From contig SSGH01000018.1 in the NCBI GenBank assembly GCA_008015835.1, positions 1-64,000 on the forward strand: a DNA stretch of 64,000 nucleotides, written 5' to 3'. Source of the DNA: Lysobacter sp. (lineage in GTDB: Bacteria; Pseudomonadota; Gammaproteobacteria; Xanthomonadales; Xanthomonadaceae). Positions 42,860 to 53,504 of this stretch are shown here, one piece after another; the first letter of the stretch is position 1; the number at the start of each line of letters is the position of its first letter. The translations under genes and the position numbers were made by a program. The notes beneath the pieces were generated by a model. That model did not search any database. It saw nothing but the letters and a program-made list of their open reading frames with translations, and was not told the origin of the DNA.

Positions 42860-44440
42860 ATGCCGAACGACGAAGCGCCACGTTCCGACCGCCCCGCCGC
42901 ACCGCGCCCGCGGCCGGCGGACTACGCGCTCGCGGCGCTGGGCAGCGGTCTGGCCGTCTTGGTCGGGTTCGTCGCCGAGCACTGGCTGGGACGCACCGAT
43001 CCGCCCTCGATTTTCATGCTCGCGGTGTTGATCGTCGCCGCGCGCACGCGCACCGGGCCCGCGCTGCTGACCGCGGCGCTGTGCTTCCTCGCCTACAACT
43101 TCTTTTTCATCGAACCGCGCTACACCTTCTATATCGATGCGCGACAGAGCGTGGTGCAGGTGTCGCTGTTCCTGGCCGCGGCGCTGATCGCCGGACGCCT
43201 GGCATCGCGGTTGGCGATGCAAGTGCGCGCATTGAACGCCGCGCATCGTCACGCGAACGCACGGCGCGACCTCGCGCAACGCTTGTCCACCGCCGCCGAC
43301 GCCGACGCGGTGATCGACGCCGCGAGCGCGATGCTGCGGCGGCATCTGGACGCGGAAGCGTGGCTGCGGCCGGAACAGCCGAATGCTGAAGCACGAAACG
43401 CAGGCGAGACGAATGCCGCCGGATCCGCCGCACTGCGACGCGTTGGCGCGGAGAACGCGTCGTGGCGTTGGGCCGAAACGACCGAGGAGCACGGTTGGTG
43501 GTTTCTGCCTTTGCGCGCAGCCGGTCGCACGTTCGGCGCACTGGGGCTGAAACGCTTGGATGGCGACGACGCATGGCGCGCACTGGCGCGAGAAATGACC
43601 GACGACATCGCCGCCGCGCTCGCGCGCGTTCGCCTGGCCGACGACTTGCAGCGCGAGCGCGTCGCGAACGAAACCGAGCGTCTGCGTTCCGCGTTGTTGT
43701 CGTCGGTCTCGCACGATTTGCGCACGCCGTTGGCGTCGATCATCGGCGCCGCGGGCAGTTTGGAGAATTACGGCGCGGCGATGGACGCCGACGACCGACG
43801 CGCGTTGCTCGACACCATCCGCAGCGAAGGCGAACGGCTCGACCGTTACGTGCAGAACCTGCTCGACATGACCCGGCTCGGCCACGGCGAACTCGTCCTG
43901 CATCGCGATTGGATCGGCGTCGACGAATTGATCGGCTCGGCGATTCGGCGTCTGCAGCGTTATCGCCCGCAAATTCGATTCGAGACCGCGATCGACCCCA
44001 CGCTCGATTCCGTGCGCTCGCCGGTCTGGGTGCATCCGGCGTTGCTCGAACAAGCGCTGTTCAACGTGATCGAGAACGCCGCGAAGTTTTCGCCGTCGGG
44101 CGAACCGATTCGGATCGAAGCGCAACGGATCGACGAACGCGTTCGCATCGATGTGATCGACCGCGGCCCCGGCATTCGCGAAGACGAGCGACAGCGCATC
44201 TTCGAGATGTTCTACAGCGCCGACCCCGCGCGAAGCGGCGACGAAACCGCGCCACCGCGCAGCGGCGACCGCGGCCGCGACGGCACCGGGCTCGGATTGG
44301 CGATTTGCCGCGGCATGGTCGGCGCGCACGGCGGCGATGTGCAGGCCTTACCCGGAGACGACGGCCGCGGCACGCGCATGCGCATCGAATTCCCCACCAT
44401 CGCGCCGACGCAGCCGCCGCAAAGCGAGGACGACGCATGA
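42860..44440 (+). CDS. Short KdpD-like sensor histidine kinase lacking the N-terminal KdpD/USP domains
   Basis: 526 residues. It begins straight at the four-helix DUF4118 membrane domain ([20 protein letters not shown]...[12 protein letters not shown]). A GAF-like region, HisKA with phospho-accepting His285 ([16 protein letters not shown]), and HATPase_c ([40 protein letters not shown]) follow. Compared with the complete KdpD at 46031 it lacks about 380 N-terminal residues (Walker-type KdpD domain and universal-stress domain). The ATG at 42860 is preceded by GCAGAATAGCCCG, a poor ribosome-binding site; the open frame upstream overlaps kup antisense and is rejected. Coupled to a KdpE-like regulator by ATGA. 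Confidence 0.88.
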   Translation: MPNDEAPRSDRPAAPRPRPADYALAALGSGLAVLVGFVAEHWLGRTDPPSIFMLAVLIVAARTRTGPALLTAALCFLAYNFFFIEPRYTFYIDARQSVVQVSLFLAAALIAGRLASRLAMQVRALNAAHRHANARRDLAQRLSTAADADAVIDAASAMLRRHLDAEAWLRPEQPNAEARNAGETNAAGSAALRRVGAENASWRWAETTEEHGWWFLPLRAAGRTFGALGLKRLDGDDAWRALAREMTDDIAAALARVRLADDLQRERVANETERLRSALLSSVSHDLRTPLASIIGAAGSLENYGAAMDADDRRALLDTIRSEGERLDRYVQNLLDMTRLGHGELVLHRDWIGVDELIGSAIRRLQRYRPQIRFETAIDPTLDSVRSPVWVHPALLEQALFNVIENAAKFSPSGEPIRIEAQRIDERVRIDVIDRGPGIREDERQRIFEMFYSADPARSGDETAPPRSGDRGRDGTGLGLAICRGMVGAHGGDVQALPGDDGRGTRMRIEFPTIAPTQPPQSEDDA

Positions 44441-45165
44441 CGCTATCGCCGCCCCCGTCCCCATCGAGCGCCACCGCGCGCATCCTGGTGGTCGACGACG
44501 AACCGCAGATCCGTCGGTTTCTGGACATCAGCCTGCGCGCGCAGGGCTATCGAACGCTGTTGGCCGATAGCGCGGGCGCGGCGCTGCCGATGCTGGCCAC
44601 GCAGGCACCCGACCTCGTCGTGCTCGATCTCGGCTTGCCCGATCGCGATGGCCTCGACCTGCTGCGCGATCTTCGCGGCTGGTCGCAGGTGCCTGTCGTC
44701 GTGCTCACGGTACGCGCGGACGAGCAGGAAAAAGTCGCGGCGCTCGACGCCGGCGCCAACGATTACGTGACCAAGCCGTTCGGCATCCAGGAATTGATGG
44801 CGCGTATCCGCGCGCTGTTGCGTACGCATGCGGCCCCGCAGGACGCGTCGCCGATCTTCGACGACGGCGAATTGCGCGTCGATCTGGCGCGTCGCGAAGT
44901 GACTCTTCGCGGCGACTCTATCGCGTTATCGCGCAAGGAATACGCCCTGCTCGCGCTGCTGGTGCGTCACGCCGGTCGCGTCGTCACCCAACCGCAGATT
45001 CTGCGCGACGTGTGGGGACCGACGCATCAAGAGGACACGCACTATCTGCGCATTCTGGTCGCGAAACTGCGCCAGAAACTCGGCGACGATGCCGCCGCGC
45101 CGCGATGGATCGCGACCGAACCGGGCGTGGGGTTGCGCCTACTGAGGCATCCGCCCGAAACCTGA
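44437..45165 (+). CDS. KdpE-like response regulator (partner of the short KdpD)
   Basis: 242 residues, OmpR/PhoB family. Receiver domain with acidic pair Asp20/21, phospho-acceptor Asp64 (VVLDLGLPDRDG) and Lys in YVTKPFG. The C-terminal winged helix (about 140-235) includes LSRKEYALLALLVRHAGRVVTQPQIL and HYLRILVAKLRQKLGDD. It is highly similar throughout to the KdpE encoded convergently at 45318-46034. It overlaps the kinase gene by 4 bp (ATGA). Probably binds the 11-bp phased GCGTAAAT boxes. Confidence 0.9.
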   Translation: MTLSPPPSPSSATARILVVDDEPQIRRFLDISLRAQGYRTLLADSAGAALPMLATQAPDLVVLDLGLPDRDGLDLLRDLRGWSQVPVVVLTVRADEQEKVAALDAGANDYVTKPFGIQELMARIRALLRTHAAPQDASPIFDDGELRVDLARREVTLRGDSIALSRKEYALLALLVRHAGRVVTQPQILRDVWGPTHQEDTHYLRILVAKLRQKLGDDAAAPRWIATEPGVGLRLLRHPPET

Positions 45166-45317
45166 GCGGTTCGCGATGCGCGGCATGCGAGCCGGCGCGG
45201 CCCGCAACCGGTACGTCCCGATGAAGCGGGCGCGCACGGCCGTTCGAGTCGCTCGTGCGGCGCTTGTTGCGCTGCGCTTCGGTGTCCGAGAGGCCCTTCG
45301 TTCCAGCGACGCTTGGC

Positions 45318-46034
45318 TCAAGCCGTTCTCTGGCCGACGAAACGCAGACCCACGCCCGGTTCGGTCGCGATCCATCGCGGCATCGCCGGGTCGTCGCCGA
45401 GCTTCTGCCGCAATTTGCCGACCAACACGCGCAGGTAATGGGTATCGGCCTCGTGCTGCTGGCCCCATATTTCGCGCAGGATCTGCGGCTGGGTGACGAC
45501 GCGCCCGGCATGGCCCACCAGCAGCGCCAGCAGCGCGTACTCCTTGCGCGCGAGCGGCAGCGGCAGTCCGCGCAGAAAAACTTCGCGCCGCGCCAAATCG
45601 ACCCGCAGTTCGCCGTCGTCGAACACCGGCGGCGTGTCGCCCGTCGCCATGCGCGAACGCAGCAATGCGCGCACCCGCGCCATCAATTCCTGCACACCGA
45701 ACGGCTTCGTCACGTAATCGTTGGCGCCGGCGTCCAACGCGGCGACTTTTTCCGGCTCGCTCGCGCGTACGGTCAACATGATCACGGGCGTCTGCGACCA
45801 CTCCCGCAAGGCCTTGAGCACTTCGTGACCGTCCATGTCCGGCAATCCGATATCGAGCACGACGAGGTCCGCACCGCGCGTCGCCAACGCCCGCAGCGCC
45901 TGCTCGCCGGTATCCGCGGTGTCCACGCGATAACCCTGCGCACGCAGGCTGATCTCGAGAAATCGGCGTATCTGCGGTTCATCGTCGACGACCAGCACAT
46001 GCGCGGGCGCGGCGGAAGCCTCCGGTGCGCTCAT
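45318..46034 (-). CDS. kdpE: KDP operon response regulator KdpE
   Basis: 238 residues. Receiver domain with Asp17/18 and phospho-acceptor Asp61 (LVVLDIGLPDMDG), Lys in NDYVTKPFG, and a winged-helix DNA-binding domain (LARKEYALLALLVGHAGRVVTQPQILREIWG, HYLRVLVGKLRQKLGDD). The start overlaps the kdpD stop (ATGA), making it the last gene of kdpFABCDE. It faces the other KdpE-like gene tail to tail across 152 bp. Confidence 0.93.
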   Translation of the reverse strand: MSAPEASAAPAHVLVVDDEPQIRRFLEISLRAQGYRVDTADTGEQALRALATRGADLVVLDIGLPDMDGHEVLKALREWSQTPVIMLTVRASEPEKVAALDAGANDYVTKPFGVQELMARVRALLRSRMATGDTPPVFDDGELRVDLARREVFLRGLPLPLARKEYALLALLVGHAGRVVTQPQILREIWGQQHEADTHYLRVLVGKLRQKLGDDPAMPRWIATEPGVGLRFVGQRTA

Positions 46035-48685
46035 GCCTTCGTCTCCGGCGGACGCATCCGCGGCAACACGATGCGCACCGTGGTGCCGCGGCCGCCGTCG
46101 CCGTCGCCCGGCAGCGCTTCGACGCTGCCGCCGTGCGCGCCGATCATGCCCTGCGTGATTGCGAGCCCCAGCCCCGTGCCCTGACCGCCGCGATCGCCGC
46201 GACCGACGCTGAAAAACATATCGAAAATGCGCTTGCGTTCCTCTTCGGGAATCCCCGGCCCGCGGTCGCGCACGTCGATGCGCACGTGGCCATCCGCTTC
46301 GCGCGCGTCGACCACGATCGCCTCGTCGACGGGCGAGAATTTGGCCGCGTTCTCGACGACGTTGAAAATCGCCTGCTCGACCAGGGCCGGATGCACCCAA
46401 ATCGGCGCGAGATCGCGCTCGACCCGAATGTCGAACCGCAATCCGGGCTGATAACGCTGCAGACGCGAGATCGCCGAACCGATCAATTCGTCGACGCCGA
46501 TCCAATCGCGATTGAGCGTCAGCCCGCCGTGCCCCAGTCGGGTCATGTCGAGCAGATTCTGGATGTAGCGATCCAAACGCTCGCCCTCCATGCGAACGGT
46601 ATCGAGCAGACTGCTGCGGTCCTCGCCGCTCATCGCGCCGCCGTAGTGTTTCAGGCTCTCCGCCGCACCGATGATCGCCGCCAACGGCGAGCGCAGATCG
46701 TGCGACACCGACGACAGCAACGCCGAACGCAGACGTTCGGTCTCGCCGGCGACGCGCGCGCCTTCGAGATCCGCCACCAACCGGGTGCGTACGATCGCCT
46801 GCGCGATATCGTCGGCCATCGCTTCGATCAAGCGCCGCTGCTCCGGGCCAAAACGCGAAGCGCTTTCCGGGAAACGCAGACCGATCACGCCTGCGGCGGC
46901 ATCCGTCGGCAACGGCAGAAACCACCAATCGGCGTTGCCGAGCGTATCGGTAAAACGCCCCGCCGCCTGTCGGTGCCGCAAGGCCCAATCCGCGGCCGCG
47001 CGATCCTTTTCGGAAAGCGCCCAGGACGGATCCAAGGCGTCGAACCGCTCCCCGAGCTCCACCAAGGCATCGGCACCGGTCGCCTGTTTGAGTTCGTATC
47101 GCCCCGCATCCGTCACTTGCCCCAGGTCGGCCGCGATCGCCAAACGTCGCCCGAGCGACTGCAGCGCGGTGGCGTGGGCGTTCGATGCGCGCAGCGCCAA
47201 CACCTGCATGCGCAATCTCGACGCCAAGCGCCCCGCCACCAACGCCGCGATCAAGAACAGAAAGACCGTCGCAACCCCTTGCCGGGCGCCGATGTAAAAC
47301 GTGAATCGCGGGTCGATGAAAAAGAAGTTGTACGAGAGAAAACACAAGGCGGCCGCGATCACCGCCGCCGTCATCCGCGTCTTCGAGGCCACCAGCACGA
47401 CCGCCACGATGAACACCATCGACAAGTCGGCCAATCCGAACCACCGTTCGGCGGCGGCGCCCGCCGCCGTGGCCAGGATGGCGGACAGCACCGCAAGACC
47501 GGCATCGCTTCCGCTCAAACGCTCGCCGCTACGGCCGACGGAGCGGCGCGCCTTCGCGCGCGCTTCCGGCGTGCTGAAGATCGTAAGTTCGTAATGCGCG
47601 CCTCGCTGCAGCAGTTGCTGAGTCAACGTGCGATTGAACATACGCGCGAACGGTCGTTCGCGCGAACGACCCAAGACGATCGTCGATACGCCGCTGCGCG
47701 CGGCATGGTCGAGCAAGGCATCGACCACGTTGCCGCCGTGCAGCACTTCGGCATCGCCGCCGAGACGGCGCGCCAAAGCGAACGCGCGGTCGAGCTCCGA
47801 CTGCCGCCGCTCGTCGAGCGCGCCGCCGGTCTGCACGGTCGCGACGGTCCACGGCGCATCGCGACGTTCGGCCAGGCGCCGCGTCACCCGCACCAGATAT
47901 TCGGATTGGCCGCGGCCGTCGATCGCCACCAGTACGCGTCGCCGCAGCGGTACGCCGGGCAGACCGCGCGCCGCCTGCGCCTCGCGCAGGTCGCTGTCGA
48001 CGCGATCGGCCGCGGTTTGCATCGCCAACTCGCGCAGCGCCGTCAGATTCGACGGCGAAAAGAACGCCTGCAGCGCGTGCGCGGCCTGTTCCGGCATATA
48101 GACCTTGCCCTGCTGCAAACGCTCGATCAGCTCGCGCGGCGGCAGGTCGATCAACAGGATGTCGCGCAGACGGTCGAACACCACGTCCGGCACGGTCTCG
48201 CCGACGCGCACGCCGGTGATCCGGTACACCACGTCGTTGAGGCTTTCCAGGTGCTGGATATTCACCGTGGTGTAGACGTCGATCCCCGCATCGAGCAATT
48301 CGATCACGTCCTGCCAACGCCGCTCGTGCCGGCTGCCGGGGACGTTACGATGGGCCAATTCGTCCACCAATGCGACGCGCGGCTTGCGCGCGAGCAAAGC
48401 GTCGAGATCCAGTTCCTCCAGCGACCGTCCCTGGTACTCGATGCGTTTGCGCGGCAACAGATCCAGGCCGTCGAGCAACGCCTGGGTCTCGGCGCGGCCG
48501 TGGGTTTCGACCAGCGCCACGACGACATCGACGCCCTGCTTCTTCAGCTCGCGCGCGCGCGACAGCATCGCGTAGGTTTTGCCCACGCCGGGCGCGGCGC
48601 CGAGAAAAATCGTCAGGCGGCCGCCGTCCTGGCGTCGGAGCTCGCCGATCAGCGCGTCCGCTTGCGTGGTGCGTTCGTCGCTCAT
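46031..48685 (-). CDS. kdpD: Potassium-sensing histidine kinase KdpD
   Basis: 884 residues, full length. N-terminal KdpD domain with Walker A GAAPGVGKT at 29-37, then a universal-stress-like domain (RVLVAIDGRGQSEYLVRV, TIVLGRSRERPF). The four-helix DUF4118 membrane part (about 400-500) is followed by a GAF-like region, HisKA with His662 ([17 protein letters not shown]) and HATPase_c ([31 protein letters not shown]). KdpD detects low potassium and controls KdpE. It lies 42 bp after kdpC on the same strand. Confidence 0.96.
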   Translation of the reverse strand: MSDERTTQADALIGELRRQDGGRLTIFLGAAPGVGKTYAMLSRARELKKQGVDVVVALVETHGRAETQALLDGLDLLPRKRIEYQGRSLEELDLDALLARKPRVALVDELAHRNVPGSRHERRWQDVIELLDAGIDVYTTVNIQHLESLNDVVYRITGVRVGETVPDVVFDRLRDILLIDLPPRELIERLQQGKVYMPEQAAHALQAFFSPSNLTALRELAMQTAADRVDSDLREAQAARGLPGVPLRRRVLVAIDGRGQSEYLVRVTRRLAERRDAPWTVATVQTGGALDERRQSELDRAFALARRLGGDAEVLHGGNVVDALLDHAARSGVSTIVLGRSRERPFARMFNRTLTQQLLQRGAHYELTIFSTPEARAKARRSVGRSGERLSGSDAGLAVLSAILATAAGAAAERWFGLADLSMVFIVAVVLVASKTRMTAAVIAAALCFLSYNFFFIDPRFTFYIGARQGVATVFLFLIAALVAGRLASRLRMQVLALRASNAHATALQSLGRRLAIAADLGQVTDAGRYELKQATGADALVELGERFDALDPSWALSEKDRAAADWALRHRQAAGRFTDTLGNADWWFLPLPTDAAAGVIGLRFPESASRFGPEQRRLIEAMADDIAQAIVRTRLVADLEGARVAGETERLRSALLSSVSHDLRSPLAAIIGAAESLKHYGGAMSGEDRSSLLDTVRMEGERLDRYIQNLLDMTRLGHGGLTLNRDWIGVDELIGSAISRLQRYQPGLRFDIRVERDLAPIWVHPALVEQAIFNVVENAAKFSPVDEAIVVDAREADGHVRIDVRDRGPGIPEEERKRIFDMFFSVGRGDRGGQGTGLGLAITQGMIGAHGGSVEALPGDGDGGRGTTVRIVLPRMRPPETKA

Positions 48686-48727
48686 ATGCGAAAAATACGA
48701 TCTGTTGGTGGGATCGGCCAGGGCCTG

Positions 48728-49333
48728 TCAACGCATGCGTTCGAGCGCGAGATTCAACCGCAGCACATTGACGCGCGGCTGACCCAGGACGCCGAATTGC
48801 GGTGCTTCCGTCGTCTCGGCCACCAAGGCCTCCACCGCGGACGGCGGCAAGCCGCGCGCCCGCGCCACGCGCACGATCTGAATCCGAGCGCCGGCCGGGC
48901 TGATGTGCGGGTCCAGACCGCCGCCCGATTGCGTGAACAACTCCGCGGGCACGTCGGCGGGCGCGACGCCCTCGCGTTCCGCGACCGCCGCGCGGGTTTC
49001 GTCGATGCGCTTGCGCAGATCGGGATTGCTGCGCGCCATGTTGCTGCCGGCGGCGGCCATCGGGTCGTAGTTCGCGGCCGACGGGCGCGGATGGAAATAG
49101 CGCGCATCGACGAAGGCCTGGGCGACCAGCGACGAACCGACGATGCGGCCGTCGTGCTCGACCGTGCTGCCCAGCGCAGCGTTGGGGAACAATAGACGCC
49201 CCGTGAAAGTGCCCGCGAGCGAGTAGACGAAACCGAACACGATCAGCATCAGCGCGGCGAGCATCAACGGCGCGCGCAGACCGACATCGTTCTGCAAGCG
49301 ATGGTCCGGCGAAGAGTGGAGAGGTTGGTTCAC
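48728..49333 (-). CDS. kdpC: Potassium-transporting ATPase KdpC subunit
   Basis: 201 residues from a GTG start at 49333 with GAGGAG 8 bp upstream. One N-terminal transmembrane helix (PLMLAALMLIVFGFVYSLAGT), then the periplasmic part with family blocks GSSLVAQAF, YFHPRPSAANYDPMAAAGSN and the C-terminal PRVNVLRLNLAL. KdpC stabilises KdpA-KdpB. It sits 11 bp after kdpB. Confidence 0.94.
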   Translation of the reverse strand: MNQPLHSSPDHRLQNDVGLRAPLMLAALMLIVFGFVYSLAGTFTGRLLFPNAALGSTVEHDGRIVGSSLVAQAFVDARYFHPRPSAANYDPMAAAGSNMARSNPDLRKRIDETRAAVAEREGVAPADVPAELFTQSGGGLDPHISPAGARIQIVRVARARGLPPSAVEALVAETTEAPQFGVLGQPRVNVLRLNLALERMR

Positions 49334-49344
49334 AAGACGACTCC

Positions 49345-51438
49345 TCAAGCGCCGATCGACGCGGCCAGCGCGAGATCGATGCCTTTGATGACGACGAAGG
49401 GCAACAGCACGCCACCGACTCCGTAGAGCAGCATGTTCCTGCGCAGCAGAACGGTGGCGCCCGCGGGTTTGAAGCGAACCCCGCGCAAGGCCAGCGGAAT
49501 CAACGCCGGGATGACCAGCGCGTTGAAGATCAAGGCGGCGAGCACGGCGTTCTTCGGACTGGACAGCCCCATCACGTTGAGCGCCGCCATCGACGGAATC
49601 GCGGCGGCGAACAACGCCGGCAGGATCGCGAAGTATTTCGACACGTCGTTGGCCAGCGAAAACGTGGTCAGCGCGCCGCGCGTGATCAACTGCTGCTTGC
49701 CGACTTCGACCACGGCCAACAGTTTGGCCGGATCGCTGTCGAGATCGACCATGTTGCCGGCCTCTTTCGCCGCCTGCGTGCCGGAGTTCATCGCCAGACC
49801 GACATCCGCTTGCGCCAGCGCCGGAGCATCGTTGGTGCCGTCGCCGACCATCGCCACCAGACGGCCGCCGGCCTGTTCGGCGCGAATGCGAGCGAGCTTG
49901 TCCTCGGGTTTGGCCTCGGCGATGTAATCGTCTACGCCCGCGTCGGCGGCGATCGCCGCGGCGGTGAGCGGGTTGTCGCCGGTGATCATCACCGTGCGCA
50001 CGCCCATTTCGCGCAGGCGCGCGAAGCGCTCTTTCACGCCGTGCTTGACCACGTCGGACAGTTCGACGACGCCCAGCACATGCTTGCCTTCGCACACGAC
50101 CAACGGCGTCGCGCCCTGCCGGGCCACCTGATCGATGCGCGCCTGCAACTCGTAAGGCACCGTTCCGCCCAACGCCAGCGCATAACGCTCGATCGCGTCG
50201 CCCGCGCCCTTTCGGATCGCGCGCGCGCCGCCGTCCAGATCGACGCCGGACATCCGCGTCTGCGCGGTGAACTGGAGGTAATGCGCGCGCTCCGGCTCTT
50301 GAATCGTCGCGCCCCGCTCCAACGCCAATTTGACGATCGACTTGCCTTCCGGGGTCGGATCGGCCAGCGACGCCAGCAGCGCGGCATCGCGCAAGGTCTC
50401 GACATAGACGCCGGCCAGCGGATGGAACGCGGTGGCCTGGCGATCGCCGTAAGTGATCGTGCCGGTCTTGTCGAGCAACAGAATGTCGACATCGCCCGCC
50501 ACCTCCACCGCCTTGCCCGATTTGGCCAGCACGTTCGCCGACAACGCCCGATTCATGCCGGCGATACCGATCGCCGGAAGCAGGCCGCCGATGGTGGTGG
50601 GAATCAGGCAGACGAGCAGCGCGATCAACAGCAACGGATCGACCTCGACGCCGACGAAAGCGCCGATCGCCGGCAGCGTCGCGCATACGATGAGAAAGGT
50701 GAGCGTCATCGCCGCCAACAGCATGGTCAGCGCGATTTCGTTCGGCGTTTTCTGGCGATTGGCGCCTTCCACCAGCGCGATCATACGGTCGAGGAAGCTC
50801 TGACCGGGTTCGGCGGTGATACGCACCACGATTTCGTCGGACAGCACCTTGGTACCGCCGATGACGCCGCTGCGGTCGGTCCCCGCTTCGCGCAGGACGG
50901 GTGCGGATTCGCCGGTGACGGCCGATTCGTTGATCGACGCGAGACCGTGCACGATCTCGCCGTCGGCGGGAATCAACTCGCCTTCGGACACCACCACCAG
51001 ATCGCCGGGGCGCAGTTCGGCCGCCGGTATCGGTGTCGCGTCGCCGCGACGATCGACGCGGTACTCCTCGCGCTGGCCGAGCCGGCGGGCGACCAGATCC
51101 TTGCGTGCGCGGCGCAACGACGCGGCTTGGCCACGACCGCGGGCTTCGGCGACCGCCTCGGCGAAGTTGCCGAACAACACGGTGGCCAACAGAATCGCGG
51201 TCACCGCCCAGCCGAAACCCGCGGGCGCTTGCCCGGCAGCCGTGATCGTCGCGGCGAGCAGCGTGCCCGCGAACACGATCGCCATCACCGGGTTTTTCAC
51301 GATGCGATGCGGCGCGAGTTTCAGAAACGCATCGCGGACCGCGGCGCGGAACATCGCGGCGTCGATCAGCGCCCGGGAGTCGCCCCGGGGAGTATGCGCA
51401 ACGCGACGAACATTCGTCGAATCGTTTGCTTGGGTCAT
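49345..51438 (-). CDS. kdpB: Potassium-transporting ATPase ATP-binding subunit KdpB
   Basis: 697-residue P-type ATPase subunit. Phosphorylation site Asp323 in [13 protein letters not shown], actuator loop TGESAPV, nucleotide domain KGAGDAIER, and hinge [18 protein letters not shown]. The ATG at 51438 has GAGG 9 bp upstream; a TTG at 51453 overlapping the kdpA stop is an alternative that adds MRILP. ATP hydrolysis here drives K+ import through KdpA. Confidence 0.96.
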   Translation of the reverse strand: MTQANDSTNVRRVAHTPRGDSRALIDAAMFRAAVRDAFLKLAPHRIVKNPVMAIVFAGTLLAATITAAGQAPAGFGWAVTAILLATVLFGNFAEAVAEARGRGQAASLRRARKDLVARRLGQREEYRVDRRGDATPIPAAELRPGDLVVVSEGELIPADGEIVHGLASINESAVTGESAPVLREAGTDRSGVIGGTKVLSDEIVVRITAEPGQSFLDRMIALVEGANRQKTPNEIALTMLLAAMTLTFLIVCATLPAIGAFVGVEVDPLLLIALLVCLIPTTIGGLLPAIGIAGMNRALSANVLAKSGKAVEVAGDVDILLLDKTGTITYGDRQATAFHPLAGVYVETLRDAALLASLADPTPEGKSIVKLALERGATIQEPERAHYLQFTAQTRMSGVDLDGGARAIRKGAGDAIERYALALGGTVPYELQARIDQVARQGATPLVVCEGKHVLGVVELSDVVKHGVKERFARLREMGVRTVMITGDNPLTAAAIAADAGVDDYIAEAKPEDKLARIRAEQAGGRLVAMVGDGTNDAPALAQADVGLAMNSGTQAAKEAGNMVDLDSDPAKLLAVVEVGKQQLITRGALTTFSLANDVSKYFAILPALFAAAIPSMAALNVMGLSSPKNAVLAALIFNALVIPALIPLALRGVRFKPAGATVLLRRNMLLYGVGGVLLPFVVIKGIDLALAASIGA

Positions 51439-51449
51439 CGGAAGAATCC

Positions 51450-53165
51450 TCAATGCGCCATCGTCGTCAAATGCTCCGCCACCGGGCCGAGCACGAGCGC
51501 AGGCATGAACTGCAACAGGGTCAAGATCGCGATCACGGCGAGCGCGGTCAACGCGAACGTCGGCGTTTCGATGCGCAAACTACCGGCGCCTTCCGGCGCA
51601 TAGCGTTTGCGGGCGAGACCGGCGGCGACCGCCAGCGGAACGATCAATGCCGGGTAACGCCCGAGCGCCAGCACCAGCGCGCAGGTGAGATTCCACCAAT
51701 ACGTCGCATCGCCCAGACCCTCGAAACCCGACCCGTTGTTCGCGAACGCCGACGTGTACTCGTAGAACACTTGGCTGATGCCATGGAAGCCGGGATTGGA
51801 GTTGCCGGTGAATTGCGGCAACGCCAGCGTCAACGCGGTGAAGCCCAGCACGACGAACGGCTGCAGCAGAATCAACAACGACAGCAGGCGCACTTCGCCC
51901 GCTTCGATCTTTCGACCGAACATCTCCGGCGTGCGCCCGGTCATCAGACCGGCCAGAAACACCGCCAGCAACAGATAAACGACAAACTGCTGCAAACCGC
52001 AACCGACGCCGCCCCAGATCGCATTGACCAGCATGTTGCCGAGCGTCGCCAAGCCGGTCAGCGGCGCCAGCGAATCGTGCATCGCGTTGACCGAGCCGTT
52101 GCTGGTTTGCGTGGTGAGCATCGCCCACAGCGCCGATGCGTCCGCGCCGAAGCGCACTTCCTTGCCTTCCATCGTCGCGAGCGAAAGCGCGCTCGCGCCA
52201 TGGTCTTCGAGCAGCATGCCGGCGCCGGTCGAAAGAATCGACATCGATACCATACAGCCGAACACCAATGCGGTGAGTTTGCGGCGTCCGGTGAACGGAC
52301 CGACCATGAACACCACCGCGATCGGGATCAACACGATCGCCAGCGTTTCCAGCAGATTGGAAAGCGGCGTCGGATTCTCCAACGGAACGGCGCTGTTGGG
52401 GCCATACCAGCCGCCGCCATTGGTGCCGAGCTGTTTGGCCGCGACCATCGGCGCAACCGGGCCGAGCGGAATTTTCTGTTCTTTCGTCCCCGCGGCGGTG
52501 TCCAGCGGCTGCGCCACCGGTCCGGCGCCCAACGTCGACGGCACGCCTTGCGAGGTCAGCAGCACGCTCCACAGCAGACACAGCGGCAACATGAAGCGCA
52601 GCGTCGGGCGAACGACATCCGCCCAGTAGTTGCCGACATCCGCTTCGGTTCCCGCGGTCTTCGCGGGGTCGCCGCCCGGCTGCATCGCTTGCCGGCCGCC
52701 CATCAGCGCGCGCAGCGTCGCCGCCGCGAGCGCCAGCCCCATCATCGGCGTGATCATCTGCAATCCGACGATCCCCACCATCTGCGACAGGTAGGACAAT
52801 TGCGCTTGCCCGGAATAATGCTGTTGATTGGTGTTGGTGAGAAACGACACCATCGTATGCAGCGCGGTGTCCCAGCGAAGATTCGGAATCGCATCCGGGT
52901 TCAGCGGCAACCACGCCTGGGTCACGAACAATGTCCACACCAGAATGCCGACGGCGAGATTGCTCGCGACGAACGCCTTCGCGTAGCCGCGCCAGGTCAT
53001 GCCGCGCGCGGAGTCGACACCGAGCAACCGATACAACGACCGCTCGATCCAGCCGAAGATGGGGTCGAGCCGGGAAGGAGCGCCGCGCATCACCGCGGCG
53101 AGATAGCGCCCTAACGGCCAGCCGAGACCGATCGCGCAGGCGAAAACGAGAAAAAATTCGATCAT
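51450..53165 (-). CDS. kdpA: Potassium-transporting ATPase potassium-binding subunit KdpA
   Basis: 571 residues, about ten transmembrane helices. K+ channel-like subunit of the superfamily of K+ transporters; the four pseudo-repeats with filter-like Gly motifs are represented by [32 protein letters not shown] and NNGSGFEGL. It starts [13 protein letters not shown]. The upstream gap to kdpF is 246 bp, unusually long for this operon. Confidence 0.96.
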   Translation of the reverse strand: MIEFFLVFACAIGLGWPLGRYLAAVMRGAPSRLDPIFGWIERSLYRLLGVDSARGMTWRGYAKAFVASNLAVGILVWTLFVTQAWLPLNPDAIPNLRWDTALHTMVSFLTNTNQQHYSGQAQLSYLSQMVGIVGLQMITPMMGLALAAATLRALMGGRQAMQPGGDPAKTAGTEADVGNYWADVVRPTLRFMLPLCLLWSVLLTSQGVPSTLGAGPVAQPLDTAAGTKEQKIPLGPVAPMVAAKQLGTNGGGWYGPNSAVPLENPTPLSNLLETLAIVLIPIAVVFMVGPFTGRRKLTALVFGCMVSMSILSTGAGMLLEDHGASALSLATMEGKEVRFGADASALWAMLTTQTSNGSVNAMHDSLAPLTGLATLGNMLVNAIWGGVGCGLQQFVVYLLLAVFLAGLMTGRTPEMFGRKIEAGEVRLLSLLILLQPFVVLGFTALTLALPQFTGNSNPGFHGISQVFYEYTSAFANNGSGFEGLGDATYWWNLTCALVLALGRYPALIVPLAVAAGLARKRYAPEGAGSLRIETPTFALTALAVIAILTLLQFMPALVLGPVAEHLTTMAH

Positions 53166-53255
53166 CTACGTACTCCGATGGATGACGGGATGCCGATCGA
53201 ATCGATGGTCGTCCCGAATCGCGACAGCGACGCGCCCGCAAGATCCGCCGCCGAA

Positions 53256-53395
53256 AGGCGTTTTTCATGAGCCCGCTGGGGGGCCATGAAAGGTCGCCTC
53301 GACGAAACAGATGCGTAAGCGCACGGTTCGTCGAGAGCAATGTCTGAGATGCGCCGAACCCGCGGCTCGAAAACGCACATCAAGCGCGTTTTCGA
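53256..53395 (-). promoter_or_regulatory. Structured spacer between kdpF and kdpA
   Basis: Two hairpin elements lie in the 246-bp gap. Near kdpF there is a perfect 10-bp stem TCGAAAACGC/GCGTTTTCGA (53367-53376 with 53386-53395, 9-nt loop). Nearer kdpA there is a longer stem with an internal bulge: AGGCG at 53256-53260 with CGCCT at 53295-53299, and TTTCATG at 53263-53269 with CATGAAA at 53285-53291, around a G-rich loop. Neither has a T run, so they look more like mRNA-processing or attenuation elements than terminators. Confidence 0.45.
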
Positions 53396-53411
53396 CAACC
53401 CCTAGGCGCGG

Positions 53412-53504
53412 TCAGAAACGCTCGGGCCGCAGAATCACGTACAGCAGATAGCCGCACGCGGCGATCACCGAGATGCCGCAAACGATGGCGAGCCAGCCGG
53501 GCAT
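53412..53504 (-). CDS. kdpF: Potassium-transporting ATPase small subunit KdpF
   Basis: 30-residue single-helix peptide: MPGWLAIVCGISVIAACGYL then LYVILRPERF. The ending (L-x-R-PERF) and the single transmembrane helix are those of KdpF, a lipid-like stabiliser of the Kdp complex. GGGAGACG lies 5-8 bp before the ATG. It is the first gene of the operon on the minus strand and is missed by length-filtered gene finders. Confidence 0.9.
   Translation of the reverse strand: MPGWLAIVCGISVIAACGYLLYVILRPERF

Noticed and set aside
40601-44329. 1242-codon minus frame from the detached tail through kup and beyond
   Set aside because: It reads kup in the wrong frame and the kinase gene antisense. Only its last 20 codons have meaning, as a gene remnant.
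45166-45317. Possible coding remnant (SDTEAQRNK-like) between convergent kdpE genes
   Set aside because: One suggestive phrase but no start, no extended similarity and no match to the flanking genes that I could see.
46025-49195. 1056-codon plus-strand frame opposite kdpD/kdpC
   Set aside because: Covers two well-conserved genes on the other strand; translation is Arg/Ala/His-rich without domains.
53166-53411. c-di-AMP or other known riboswitch upstream of kdpA
   Set aside because: The stems do not show the conserved core of known K+- or c-di-AMP-linked riboswitches as far as I can judge by eye; kept only as an unnamed structured spacer.
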